Assembly: GCA_014526335.1 (NCBI GenBank)
Contig: JACTAT010000001.1
Span: forward strand, 3,896,596 to 3,960,595
From: Chrysaora quinquecirrha
Lineage: Eukaryota > Cnidaria > Scyphozoa > Semaeostomeae > Pelagiidae
Direction of reading: 5' to 3'
Length of the DNA: 64,000 nt
How positions within the stretch are numbered: the first letter of the stretch is position 1; every line of letters starts with the position of its first letter. Below the pieces are notes generated by a model. That model ran no database searches, was not told the DNA's origin, and was given only the letters and a program-made list of their open reading frames with translations. Of this stretch, positions 28,762-39,825 are shown one piece after another. A program made the translations under genes and the position numbers.

Positions 28762-31700
28762 ATGTATGGCGATAGACGGTACACTTCACCCTCGAGTAGA
28801 CAGAGCTATGGAAGGCAAGATTTGAGAAGAAATCCGATTCAGACATCATCATCATCAAGTCAAAGAAAACATTCTTCTCAGAGTCGTGGTAGGCCAAACT
28901 CAGGACAGTTTTTGAAACCGGTTGAGCCTGTGCGAAAAGAACCTGTGCATTCATCAAAAGAAAGAGCTACTGCAAAAAAAGAGGCCGAGAAAAAGGGTAG
29001 GTATACGGGCCACCCTTGTCAAAACTTTCCTCTTATTTGCCCCCCCAGACTGGAATTTTTGTCGTGCAGGAAAAAATCCTCCCTATGAGATTTTTGAGGA
29101 AAATAAATTGGTTCTATTGTTTTCATCCACATTTCCTGACACAATCTTCAAAAAATCCAGTCACAGGCCCTGAACCATTCCATTACAGCAAGGTGCTTTT
29201 GACTCAAGTGGGCACAACATGAACAAACAAAAAATCTACATCTTTTGAAGAAGGGGGATGAATTTGGATGGTAACAGGTCATTTTGCCCCACTACCAACT
29301 TGCCCCATGTATTCATACAACTCACCCCATGTGGTCAAATGCACATGACCTGAACTTTTGCAAGAGTCCAAGGAGGTTAGCCCTCCTTTGCTTCCGGGAA
29401 GCCTCCCCAAACTCTAGCAAAAGTTCAGATTGCATGCTTATTTGCACCAACTTTTCAAAGATAATTTGCTGGGTTGTGGAACGGACTGGAATGGAATGGG
29501 AAGGTGTTAAAGTCATTCGTGGGAGTCTTGTCTTTTCAAAGCTAATCTGGTACTACTGTATGTACCGGAATGCAAGCTTTATGAGCATTGTGAAATTATT
29601 CATAAGCTACCAATATTTAAATTGCAGCTAATTACTCTTATTCAGAAGAAGTATATGTTGAGGCAGACAGTATTGGATATGATGATTCAAACACAGAAGA
29701 CATAACTGCCAACAAATCTACTGAATATGCTGAAGGTTCATTTACCACTCAGGAAACATTTCCAGCTGAAGATACATCAACTGTCATGGCACAGCAACCA
29801 GAGATACAAACTGTTCAAGGTGGGCAACTAGAAGAACAGGCTCCTCAACTAATGCAACAGGATGAGCAGCTACCACAGATTTCCCAGCTGAATGAACAAG
29901 TTGCTCAATCTTCACAGCTGGTGCAAGAAGATGTTAATTTGCAGCAACAAGAAGATCCAATTGTTCAGCCTAGTTCTACCTTCCATGAAGCAAAATCCAG
30001 TTCTAATCAACTTAACCCTTCTGTAAATGATAACACATCAAATTACATGTCAGGGATGTCTGCTGGGTCAAATTATGCTTCAGGAACAGTAAGTACAGCA
30101 AATTATGGATCAGAAATGGCTAGTGGATCAAGTTACACTTCAGGGACAGTTAGCATAGAAAATTATGGATCAGAGACAGTCACAGCAGCAAATTACCCCA
30201 GCAGGCAGCCAAAGTAAATTCATATGATGGTAGAAGAATGGTTGATGTTGATTCCTTAATCAAACCTAACGAGAGGAAGTTCAGTGGACGGGGCAGACTG
30301 TTTATTGCTAATTTGCAAGGTAATATCACAGAACAAGATGTTAATGATCTCTTTGGCAAGTATGGTGAGACTAGTGAAGTCTATGTGAATAAAGATAAAG
30401 GCTTTGGCTTTATACGCATGGTTAGTATACCTAAAGATGGTTATTTATTTTGTGTGTTGTTTTCCCCTTTCTAACATAAAATTATTATTTTCTGTTGTTA
30501 TATTAGGACATTGCAAAACAACATTAGCAGAGGTGAAAGTGAAATAATGTTGTAATGCCAGTTGCTAGGACCTCAGTAGTAGATTAACTAATCATGACCT
30601 TGACTTTGGCTGTGATGCTACCGTGGCTGGGCTCGAATCCTGACCCTGCTAGGCCTCTGATACCACAAGCCAGCTGAATCAGAGCACTATGTTGTAGAAA
30701 ATGTAGGTTTATTCAGCAAAATTTTTTACCTCTGACAATTAATAAAGTTACTTTGTCACAGCAAATTTCCATCCAGGAAAATCTCTGCCAAATGCCAATG
30801 ACAAAGATACCTGTTTTCCTGTCTTTGGAGTAGTTCTCCAGCTATTAGCAAACATATTTGACTTAAATTATTTGCAACATTGCTATCAACTTTATTTTTA
30901 TTTGGTTCACAGGATTACAAAATAAATGCAGAAATAGCCAAGAATGCACTGGATGGTGTATCATTTAAAGGACGCTTTATCAAAGTCAGATTTGCTGCAC
31001 ATCAATCTGCCATCGAGATTCATGGAATAGATCGATTTTCTTCAAATGAATCTCTAGAACAAGCGTTTTCACAGTTTGGTGTTGTGGAGAATGCTAGAAT
31101 TGTTTGTGATGAAAGAGGGAAGTCCAAGGGATACGCTATCATTGAGTTTGCTTACAAAAGTCAGCACAAGTTGCATTGCAAAAGATCAATGCAGGACTTT
31201 TCGTTCTTGGAAGGTGAGACATTTTTCAGGTGGAATATTTATTGTGGCCTTCAGTTGATGTGAATTATGAACAGATGCTCTAAAGCAAGGCATGGGGGCA
31301 CTAGGCAGTGGGGGCAGAAGCAATAAACTACGGGCAAAACAATAGGAAAACCTTAATGGGACAACATTATCCTTGTATCATAGTGTTGCATACATTGGTC
31401 TTTCTTGACTTTATCGTAACATATATTTTATGTTTTTCGTAATATAGGCTTCCAAAACCAGTCACTGCAAAACCTCTTACGCAAACAGACGAAGATGGAA
31501 TCCATGAAAAAGATCTTGAAAGAATCCCAGGCATAATGAAGTAAGTTTAAAGTCTTTGAGTTGCACAAAACTTCAAAATTCTGATAAACAGCAGAAACAT
31601 TTTCGGGCGTACTGAAAAGCTTTTTTTGTCGGACACTCCTCAGAGTATGAAACAGACCGAAACAATAGACTCAGGCGAAATTTATACCCAGATGCGGCTT

Positions 31701-34700
31701 GAAATGCACCAATCAGAAAGAAAAGTTTTGCTGCTAGACCAATTTTGGGTGTGTTATACGATTTTTGCATAAAAATTTGATATCTTTAGATTTGGAGAAA
31801 TTAAAATTCTACCGGTCCGCCTTATAGGTCATGTACCCCTTGTGTTCATGTATTCTTGCAGAAATGATGTGTAGAATGAAAAACTGAGAAAATCTTCTGT
31901 TCTGACTAATATTCTCGTATTGCAGAGACCGTGAGTATTCAGCAAGATTCATATTACCAGACACACCGGAGTATGACTGGGCTAAAAAGTGGAAAGACCT
32001 TGACGTTGCCGGAAAAGCACAAAGAGAAGCTTTAGATAAACAGCTTGAAGAAGAAAAAGACAAACTGGAAATCGAAATCGAGACTTCTGTTCACGATAGT
32101 GAGGCTGATTATATAAGACAAGGTAACCTTGGAAAGTAGCTTTGCTTGATACTTATTACCTGAGTCCTGGGTAGACTCTAGACTTATTACCTTCCTCCCA
32201 CTCTTGCGGAAACAGCTTCTAACAGCTACAACAACAAACAGCTTGTTGTAGTAGGAGCGGGGTGGTGGAGTGTGGAGGAGCGTAGACTACGACGAATGTA
32301 ATAAGTCTAGGTAGACTCGATGAAGTTTGTTTTGGCATCCAGCAATTCAATTCAATAGCCAAATTCCAAACGACTTGTTTATCGAGTCTAAGAGCTTATA
32401 TTAAATGGATACTATGTTTTTAGAGCTGTTGCAGAGACAGGCAGCATTAGAAGACGAAATTCGGAGATACGATGACATGCTAAACGCATCGAGAAATAGA
32501 CAAGCTGCTAACGCTATTACGTGAGTATTTGAATTTATTAGAAAAACCTTGTGTTTCACTGCAAGTGGATACAAAACAGACTCGTCCTACTGCCGACGAC
32601 TGTATACCAGCTTGTTTTGCGAGATCATGGCGAGTTGAATGCTGGTGTGGCCGAGTGGGCAAGGCGCTCGTCTCACGATTGTAAGGTCCATAACTTTCCA
32701 CAAGCCTACAGTCAACTCAGCTGTCCATCCTTCCGAGGTCAGTAAATGAGTACCCAGATTTCTGGGGTAATAACTGACAGTGGCCCTCTACGAATCCAAT
32801 CTATTGTGATATGCAGCTTTTGGGTTAAATATATGATACATTTCATCAGTGACTCCACCATTAAGTAAAAAGAAAAGTAAAATGAAGTAAAGTAAAGCAA
32901 AGAAGAATTTTCCAGCACATTCTTCGCCTTGGGCTACTCAACACTTTAAACTTTAAAACCTTTTACACTTTAAACCTACCTGGTCTAATCTGGATGAATA
33001 TAGCACATAGCAAGGTGCTGGCATTTCACGGTGCTCATGTAACGACCTACCAGATACTCATTTATTTACCTGATGAAAGAAAGGCACCTTTGTGTTGACA
33101 ACTTGCCTTAGTTTTTTATATATGCAACAGCAGATGGAAAGACCCTAGGCTAGTGGCTCAGACTCAAGAAGTTACTAATTGTCATTACTGAACACCAGCT
33201 AGTGTGCCACAGAGTGTGGCTAAGATTTTACTTGTTTGTTTTTAGGCAAAGTTTACAGAGAGCAAAGCGAAATGAAGAAGCTAGAAGACAGGATGAATTC
33301 ATAAAAAAACAACAGCAAGAGTTATTAAGAAGACACGGAGGTGAAGATATGATGAGGGTAAGTTGTTTTGTAGTAAATTACATCACATCATATCATAGTT
33401 ATCGCTATTTCATTGAATAGACCTTGAGAGTCCCCGATACTGAAATTTTCAAAACTTCCAGATATCGAGTTGTTTGTGCTAAAATCATTCAAAAACTTTA
33501 TCTGAGTGCAAATTTTCAGTGTTGTAGCGATTTTGCTATTAATTTAGGGTGTATTTTTTGGTAACCTTCTGTTTTCAGCAGGCTTTCTCAATTCCGAAAA
33601 CGACTTGGGAGGAAAAAGTTTCCGGCACCAAAAAAACACGGTTTCCGAAATTCGTAGGCTGACACAACAAGGCCACCGTCTCCTTGGTTGACAGACTTGT
33701 AAAAGTTGTTTGAGCATGCGCCTTTCTTAGGGGATGCCGATAATTTCTAAGGGCAGCCCGCGAAAGTCAGATTCTTGCGAAGTCTGCGAAACCTTCCGGC
33801 TTTGGGGGCAGAAGGTTTTAGAGGCCTGCCAAACCTGCCGTTTTCAGAAGATGGTACCAAAAAAATACGTTTCAACATCTACCAAAAAGAGAAGGTGTCT
33901 GCTGAAAACAGAATGTGACCAAAAAATACGCCCTTAATGAGCCTTCTACAAGGGTTTTGATCGTGAAAAGTGACTGGGTGGGGTTGAAATTTTGCACCCG
34001 CTGACAAAAGCCTTTATAAAATCTTATACTTTGAATACTCGTAAAATCAATAACATGAGAGCTGGATTAGCCAAACTTAGCCTGCTAATACGAATTTGGT
34101 ATCGAAAACTCTTTATCTCGAAATTGGGTGCAATTTTCATAATCACAGCCTAGACTTATTGCTTGAGTCGTTAGTTTCCGCTCCTCCACCACACCAACAC
34201 CCCGCTACAACTACAGTTTGAGCGATCTCATTTTAGTGTTGGCCTCGGTCTCATGAGCGATAAAAGGGGACTCAAGTAATAAGTCTAATCGCAGCCCTTC
34301 ATCGGAAAGGTCTATTGCCGGACCTTCTAATTGTTCCTTATGAAACATACTTGTTAATTTCGAACCCTTGGAAAATCGAATTTTTGCCATCTCGAACCAT
34401 ATAAAGTTTCTTTTTCCGTCGGAGATATCCCCGATTTGTTAACTCGAACCGTTTTCATCGGTGTCTTCAAGGCTCAAGTTAACAAAAGTTTACCAATTCA
34501 ATTCAATTCAATTTATTCATAGGATTTACCAGCTTAATTACAGTTATACATTCTATACGACCCAGGAAAAGACTTAAGCTTAACTAGCCTGGGCCGTTTA
34601 AGCAAACAAAACAAAACAAAGGTTACAATAAGTTTAAAAAAATCAGCAATAAGAATACTATAGTATAGAATTAAGCAAATAATTAGTTAATAGAAACAAG

Positions 34701-37700
34701 AATGACTAGAGTTGCTACAATCAGTTAATGAGGTCTTCAAAATACACTAATGAGAGAACGAGGGAACATTGAGATGGTTTATGTTGATTTTGTAATTGGC
34801 GTTTTTTGTTGTTAGTACTGTATGAGGAAAGTTTATATGATTTTAAGCGGGAGTTGAAAGGTTTGAACTTTGTTGTGGTCTTGATGGTTTTTTGTAAGGA
34901 ATTCCAAAGTCGTGCTCCTCTGAAATTTAACAGTTTTTGCCCCCAGTGTTCGAAATTCTAAAATCACAATTTTGTATAGTAGATATCTATGAGACCCTTA
35001 GTTAGTTTTCACATAGTCTACAAATATGCATTGAAGAGAGGTTTAATTGTATTTAATTTTATGCATGAATTTCAATGTGTTTATTTAATATGAGTAGGAT
35101 GCTAGGCTGAGGAGGAGCTGAACTACGGCACATGTAATATCGACATATACAGTACCGAATGCTCACTGATAGGCTATGAAAGCAACTGATTGTAACTGTT
35201 CTAAAGCGGCTTCCGTTTTACTCTCCCAGGAGATGCAAAATGCTGCTGCCACCGTAGGTATGGCAGGCATCAATCAAGCGTTGTCAATGGCTGGTGGAGA
35301 GGCTGCCAATCTCTTACAGGTAAAGTGCACGATCAGTTGTGACAATAGCATTAAGTTCAGGAGGTCGTGGGTTCAGTTCTACTCACTGCCTACCAGGGTG
35401 GTACTATCAATCGAACGCTGTAAAGGGCTAGCATTCTTGCTTGTCAGTTCTTTAGGGATGCTAAACGGGGGTACTGATTTAAAAATTTCTGAAAGATAGA
35501 AAGCTTAGTTGATTGTCGGCTTGTAGTTAATGATTCCAAAGATAGCAGGATTCGAACCCACACAACCAGAGCCGATGGGATTCACCACAGCGCCAACCAC
35601 TAAGCTACATCGCCACTTTGTCCAACTTCAACCTAGCCTGCTGAAGGCAAACACCTGAGCTTCGGCGTGTTTGGTTGGTCGAAAAAGTTCTCCATCATGA
35701 AACACTTAAACCGTTGACTTATTACATGAGTCGTAGTTCTTGCTCCTCAAGCAAACCGGGCCGACTTATCAGCCAATATTAGACTCATTAAAGGTACATC
35801 TTTTTGTTTTTATAATCAATTGCGATTCCTTATTTCTTCTGCAGGCAATGCAAGGTCAAGGAATGCCAAGGATGCCTGGACCACGTGGACCTATTCCTGG
35901 AATGATGGGACCGAGGGGTATGTTGGGATCAGGAGACATGGTAAGTGGTTTAATATGAAGTATTTCTATAAGCTTCGCAGAAATATCAACTAGGCCCTTC
36001 AGTTTGGGAAGTATGGTTGATTTTGTGAAATTTCGCTTGAAATTGCTGTTATTCGGCCATTCACTGCCATTTCCTTGTGTTCTTCTAAGGTTTGTGGATA
36101 ACATTAAGGAGCTGACTTTATGGTTTCAATATGCGGGGACGGGATGAATTGTTAAATATGGCAGATAAAGCTTTTAAGGGGCTAGTCGATTTGATGAGGC
36201 AGAATACAGACTGCAAAACTGGGTTGCTATGCTTGATTTAGTGGATAATGCTTGCACGGCTAGGTTATTATGCTTGATGTGACGGATAAGGCTTGTTCAG
36301 GTGGGTTATTATTCTTGAAATCGTTTGCCGTAGTGGATCAGGCTATCAAGGCTGGGTTATTACGCTTGACGTTCTTCATAAGGCTTGCAAGACTGATTTA
36401 TCATGCTTGATATGTCGGATGAGGCTTTCAGGGGCGGGTTATTACGTATGCTTGCTATAATGGTTCACGATCAAGCAGGTAGGGACAATGTGTTATTCTT
36501 GATGTGGAGGATAGAGCTGGCAGAAGTGGTTATTATGCTTGATGTGACTGATAACATTTTTAGGGGGGTCACTATGCTTGACTTGGTAACTGACTTGGTA
36601 GTTTTATAAGTTCAGGACGGGCTAATATGTTTGATGTGATGATTGTTGCTTTTAAGAGCGGGTTATTATACTTGACATAGTCGGTAAGGCTGATATGTAG
36701 CGGTGGAATGTATTCTGCATTAGATCCTAATCTGTGGCGTTGATGAACTAACAACGAGACCTTGACCCCTGGCTGTGATGCTACTAACCCTGGGGCTTGA
36801 AGCCCTGCCTCACTAAACTCTTGACTCGACGGGTTAGGTCATGACGCCACATACAATTCAGGGCTTAATCGTTACGTTAGGCATCAGAAAAGGCTTTCAT
36901 TGGGTAGGAAACAATGTTGATATAGAAAACAAGGTCTGCAGTAGCCTATTGTCAAGCTTTATTTGGTGGACTATTATGTTATGTCACCATAGATGAAATT
37001 TCAAGATAAATTTGTATACATTAGATTTGCTATTTGACTACACAACTACATATTTATTGGTCATGAGCAATAGGCATGTTGCACCATAAGTAAGCGTATA
37101 GAACAATATAGCAAAGTGCCAATATTGTAGAATTTTTATAAGGGGGATTTGTTAAATCAAATTATTATAAAGGGGAATTCGTTTCATCAAAGTGCTTTCA
37201 TGTCAACGAAGTTAAATACTGAGGAAATCAATGTTTGCGTTAACGTTTTAAGACTTGGCCTGATGATATATTTTAAGCAAATGTAGTTCTCCTCACGAGA
37301 AACTCATCGGAAGGGGGGCTGTCCCCGGATTGTCATCTGTATGTATAGATATTTCATGCTAGTGATTTTAGGAACATACAGAGGACGATTGTTTGATCCG
37401 TTTTGTTATTTGCTATAGTTTCATTGTTCAATTAGTTGTGGTATCGAGTTAATTGGGTATTTTTACTTGGGGCAGTGCTACAGTCAAATAAGTCATTGCA
37501 ACAACATTACGCAATACCGTCCACTCTTACTTCATTTTCAATGGCAATTAATATTAAGACCAAATCACCTTAAATCAAATAACAATTTTTTTGAGATTTA
37601 TTGGAAAGAGTATATCTTTTTTTCTGAGAATTTTAATAAGATGATATTGTTATGAAGGCTCGTGAAATATTAATTAGTAATTAGTCCCTCACAAAATAGG

Positions 37701-39825
37701 TCCATCAGTTAAACTTTTCAAGCGTTTTGCGACTTCAGAGTTGATATCTTTTCATGTTGTTGCCACATTTGTATGAGCAAGTGGCGCTTCTTGCTATGAT
37801 ATCTTTCATTCCACTTTTTACGCAAATATGCCTCGGAAGGCTATTCTTGTTTTGTCTTATTTAACTTAGCATAGGTTATACTGCGTCATTTTCTTGGGCA
37901 GTTAAGAATCTCTGCAAGAAGCTTTCATTATATTAAAAGTGCCAGAATCAAAGCAACCCTACCATTTTGATTGGACCAAAATATGTTACAAAAATTAGAG
38001 TACTAAATTAGATTTCAGCTGCGCTTTCTGGTTGTTGCATTTTGATCCGCATCTGGGTATAAATTCTACCTTTTTCCAGGGTTTTGTCTGTTTCTGACAT
38101 TTATACTCTGAGGAGTGTCAGACGGAAAAAGCTTTTAAGTATGCCTGAAAATTAGAATATTTTCCAACACACGTTATGGTTTTTGATTTGTCAGACTTTT
38201 GTCGAACTCCATCGACCAGTTGTATTATATATATACATGAACTAGCAAAGCATATCAACTTTCAAATGGAAAAGAAAAAACACATTTGTTTTATGCATTA
38301 CTGTTAAATTTACATTTGTGTTTGATAAATACTTCTTCCGTTTGCAGCCCATCACTGTGAATTGTTATTTTTCTATCATTTGTGAAATATTTGCTGTGCA
38401 TTCAAGAGAGGTTCCGATCGTTCCGATTCTAGATGATATACAGTTGACATCCGCTATCTCGACTGCCCGCTATCTCGAACATTCGCTATCTCGAACGATT
38501 TTCCATTTCCCCTCGTTTTGGTATAAGGGTTTGTATAGAAAAATCATCCGCTATCTCGAACCCCGTTATCTCGAACATTCGCTGCCATTTTCGATTTCCC
38601 ATGGAGGAAAACCTGCTTTTATCTCGAACTTTGCCAAATTTTCTGCTAAACTGGATAAAGAGACAAGCTGAAAATATGTGTAAGTTCGCCTAGCGGAGCG
38701 GGAATGGCAGCAGCTGTGATATGCTGCCCATGTATACAATAGATGAAGCTGTTCTCTTTCGAGATGCGCTGCATCGCCATTATCTCAATTTCACCAATAG
38801 TAGGGTTTAAAGCAGATGAGCTTTGACTCCTATGTAAAAAATACCAGACTTGTTTGATGAAATTTGGGATCAGTAACCCTGCATGTTAATAGGGGTTCCT
38901 TTTCTGACTTAAAAACTATAATTTTTTATATTTATATGGGCCATCCGTTATTTCGAACATTCGCTATCTCGAACAAATTCCAGTTTCCCTTGAGAGTTCG
39001 AGATAGCGGATGTCAACTGTATATATTTAGCAATGTTTGTGAATTAGTGAGGGAGTCGAACAATGAACCAAGGTCACATGTATGACCAACAAAGTTGGCC
39101 ATTTGAGCTGTACTGTAATTATGTCACAGCTGTACTGTACTGTACTGTACTGTACTGTACTGTAATTAACTCAACCCCCACTCCATAATGTTAGAATTTC
39201 CTGATCATAAAAAGAGGGTTATTCTTAGATAAATTGCTCAAAACATATATATGCATATGAACATAAAAGAGATACTAAAAGAATGGGGCGCAAAAAAACA
39301 GACATATACATATATTTGTCATGAATAGATTTTTCCACAATTGGCATACCACAATAAGTGGGATTCGAACCTGGGCTGCATGATCAGAGAGCCAACGACG
39401 TTTCTACTGAGCTATAGAGCTCAATGAAATCGCCAAGTAACGTAACTCTCCAAGTCTCCAAGTCATACAGCCCAAGGCTCTCCTCCCGTTTTGACTTTTT
39501 CGTGTTTCGACTATGTTGAGCCTTCTTCAGCACCATACATATGTAAATATTTCTGTCATGAATTGCGAATACTAGGATAGATTTTTCCACAAGTGGCGTA
39601 CCACAATAAGATGGGATTCGAACCTGGGCTGCATGATCAGAGAGCCTCCGACATGTCGTAGTTCGAATCCCACTTATTTAACATATTCATATGTATGAAT
39701 ACTAATGAAACCTTGAAATATCGCAGAGACCCATGTATGATCAAGGCCGTGGAGGTATACGACCGGGTATGCGACGACCTGGGCCTAAAGATAGTCCATA
39801 CACCTACAAGAGACCAAGAAAGTAA
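28762..39825 (+). CDS. DBHS-family RNA-binding protein (NONO / SFPQ / PSPC1-like)
   Basis: Ten exons: 28762-28996, 29628-30420, 30913-31213, 31448-31540, 31926-32122, 32424-32520, 33246-33357, 35230-35319, 35845-35940 and 39727-39825 (TAA). Domain order fits DBHS proteins: a Ser/Gln-rich low-complexity N-terminus; RRM1 (RLFIANL and KGFGFIRM); RRM2 (IEIHGIDRF, then GKSKGYAIIEF); a NOPS segment (YDWAKKWKDL); a long charged coiled coil (ELLQRQAALEDEIRRYDDML to LLRRHGGEDMMR); a Gly/Met/Pro tail; and a basic C-terminus, YKRPRK. Family members are nuclear and act in splicing, transcription and paraspeckles. Two breaks: near 30200 the frame changes between the low-complexity part and RRM1, and near 31160 RRM2 loses frame (AGTCAGCACAAG where AGTTCAGCACAAG would restore SAQVALQKINAG). 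Restoring one base at each gives about 704 residues. Confidence 0.87.
30089..30204 (+). other. Possible 116-bp phase-0 intron in DBHS exon 2, with a CAGCAG tandem acceptor
   Basis: The donor GTAAGTAC at 30089 is strong. The acceptor region ends CCCCAGCAG, where both AGs (30201 and 30204) give the correct downstream frame for RRM1. Against this, the segment itself reads as Ser/Tyr/Gly-rich coding repeats (TANYGSEMASGSSYTSGTVS), and one missing C in the CCCC run at 30197-30200 would explain the frame change without any intron. Confidence 0.35.
30529..30692 (-). mobile_element. tRNA-derived SINE (family A), in DBHS intron
   Basis: On the minus strand: CAGGATTCGAGCCCAGCCAC (B box), then GGTAGCATCACAGCCAAAGT and a tail with CTACTACTGAGGTCCTAGCA. 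It matches 21080-21256 over its length. Confidence 0.75.
31590..31770. repeat. Dispersed repeat, inverted partner of 38025-38160
   Basis: Words GGACACTCCTCAGAGTATGA, AAATTTATACCCAGATGCGG and GAAATGCACCAATCAGAAAG recur in reverse complement at 38025-38160. Both copies are in introns of the DBHS gene, so its pre-mRNA could base-pair between them. Confidence 0.65.
32179..32309. mobile_element. 131-bp MITE with 9-bp target duplication (Mutator-like)
   Basis: The ends are TAGACTTATTAC and GTAATAAGTCTA, a perfect 12-bp inverted repeat. It is flanked by the direct repeat GGTAGACTC (32170-32178 and 32310-32318). The interior holds CTACAACAACAAACAGCTTG and a GGAGCGGGGTGGTGGAG stretch. Four relatives with the same architecture are at 34151, 51209, 52185 and 54461. 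Confidence 0.85.
32639..32830 (+). mobile_element. tRNA-Ser/Leu-like SINE (family C)
   Basis: The head GCTGGTGTGGCCGAGTGGGC has an A box (TGGCCGAGTGG) like tRNA-Ser or tRNA-Leu, then AAGGCGCTCGTCTCACGATT. No proper B box follows. The tail AACTCAGCTGTCCATCCTTC recurs near 11810 and 18240 (GCTCAGCTGTCCATCCTTCT), so it is a dispersed element. Located in a DBHS intron. Confidence 0.65.
33547..33933. mobile_element. MITE with about 38-bp TIRs
   Basis: The left end AGGGTGTATTTTTTGGTAAC, then CTTCTGTTTTCAGCAGGC, is inverted at the right end (GTCTGCTGAAAACAGAATGT, then GACCAAAAAATACGCCCT). TTA lies on both outer sides. The interior is GC-richer than its surroundings and has no convincing ORF. Located in the DBHS intron between exons 7 and 8. 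Confidence 0.75.
34151..34287. mobile_element. 137-bp MITE with 9-bp target duplication (Mutator-like)
   Basis: Begins TAGACTTATTGC and ends GTAATAAGTCTA. It is flanked by ATCACAGCC (34142-34150) and ATCGCAGCC (34288-34296), 8 of 9 identical. Confidence 0.8.
34497..34960 (-). pseudogene. 3' end of a non-LTR retrotransposon (LINE), 5'-truncated
   Basis: On the minus strand, 34960-34825 or so reads LLNFRGARLWNSLQKTIKTT followed by KFKPFNSRLKSY, which is the typical C-terminal end of many LINE ORF2 proteins (RGxxLWNSL...FKxxLK). It runs on to a TTGAATTGAATTGAATT-type terminus at the left. It is inserted in the DBHS intron between exons 7 and 8, antisense to the gene. Confidence 0.75.
35540..35620 (-). 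repeat. tRNA-like sequence (SINE head or tRNA pseudogene)
   Basis: The minus strand reads GGCGATGTAGCTTAGTGGTT, then GGCGCTGTGGTGAATCCCAT and GTGGGTTCGAATCCTGCTAT, giving good A and B boxes. The acceptor stem does not pair cleanly and no extended anticodon arm could be folded by eye, so a functional tRNA is unlikely. Confidence 0.5.
36150..36690. repeat. Degenerate minisatellite of about 50-60 bp units
   Basis: Repeated phrases are GGGTTATTATGCTTGATGTG, CGGATAAGGCTTG and TCAGGTGGGTTATTA, in about ten diverged units. It lies in the last DBHS intron. The open frames here are by-products. Confidence 0.7.
36700..36853 (-). mobile_element. tRNA-derived SINE (family A), strongly diverged
   Basis: Retains the complements of GACCCCTGGCTGTGATGCTA and of AGGTCATGACGCCACAT from the family A consensus. 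The B box is decayed (GGCTTGAAGCCC on the + strand). Located in the last DBHS intron. Confidence 0.6.
38025..38160. repeat. Dispersed repeat, inverted partner of 31590-31770
   Basis: Contains CCGCATCTGGGTATAAATTC, CTCTGAGGAGTGTCAGACGG and AGTATGCCTGAAAATTAGAA, the reverse complement of the copy in an earlier intron. Confidence 0.65.
38441..39019. mobile_element. Tigger/pogo-like non-autonomous element (579 bp)
   Basis: Begins CAGTTGACATCCGCTATCTC and ends GAGATAGCGGATGTCAACTG, a perfect 20-bp inverted repeat. It is flanked by TA (38439-38440 and 39020-39021). The interior repeats CGCTATCTCGAACATTCG. The CAGT start, TCTCGAAC words and TA duplication are typical of pogo/Tigger-type mariner elements. 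No transposase. Inserted in the last DBHS intron. Confidence 0.88.
39129..39161. repeat. (GTACT)n pentanucleotide microsatellite
   Basis: A short run of the unit GTACT, about six copies. Confidence 0.85.
39330..39500 (-). mobile_element. tRNA-derived SINE (family B), best-preserved copy
   Basis: The minus strand reads GGGAGGAGAGCCTTGGGCTG, then a CTATAGCTCAGTAGAAACG A box, GTTGGCTCTCTGATCATGCA and CCCAGGTTCGAATCCCACTT. A second partial copy follows at about 39576-39645. Located just upstream of the last DBHS exon. Confidence 0.8.

Noticed and set aside
35540..35620. Functional tRNA gene
   Set aside because: A and B boxes are present but the acceptor stem does not pair by eye. The dispersed SINE heads in the window make a pseudogene or SINE the better reading.
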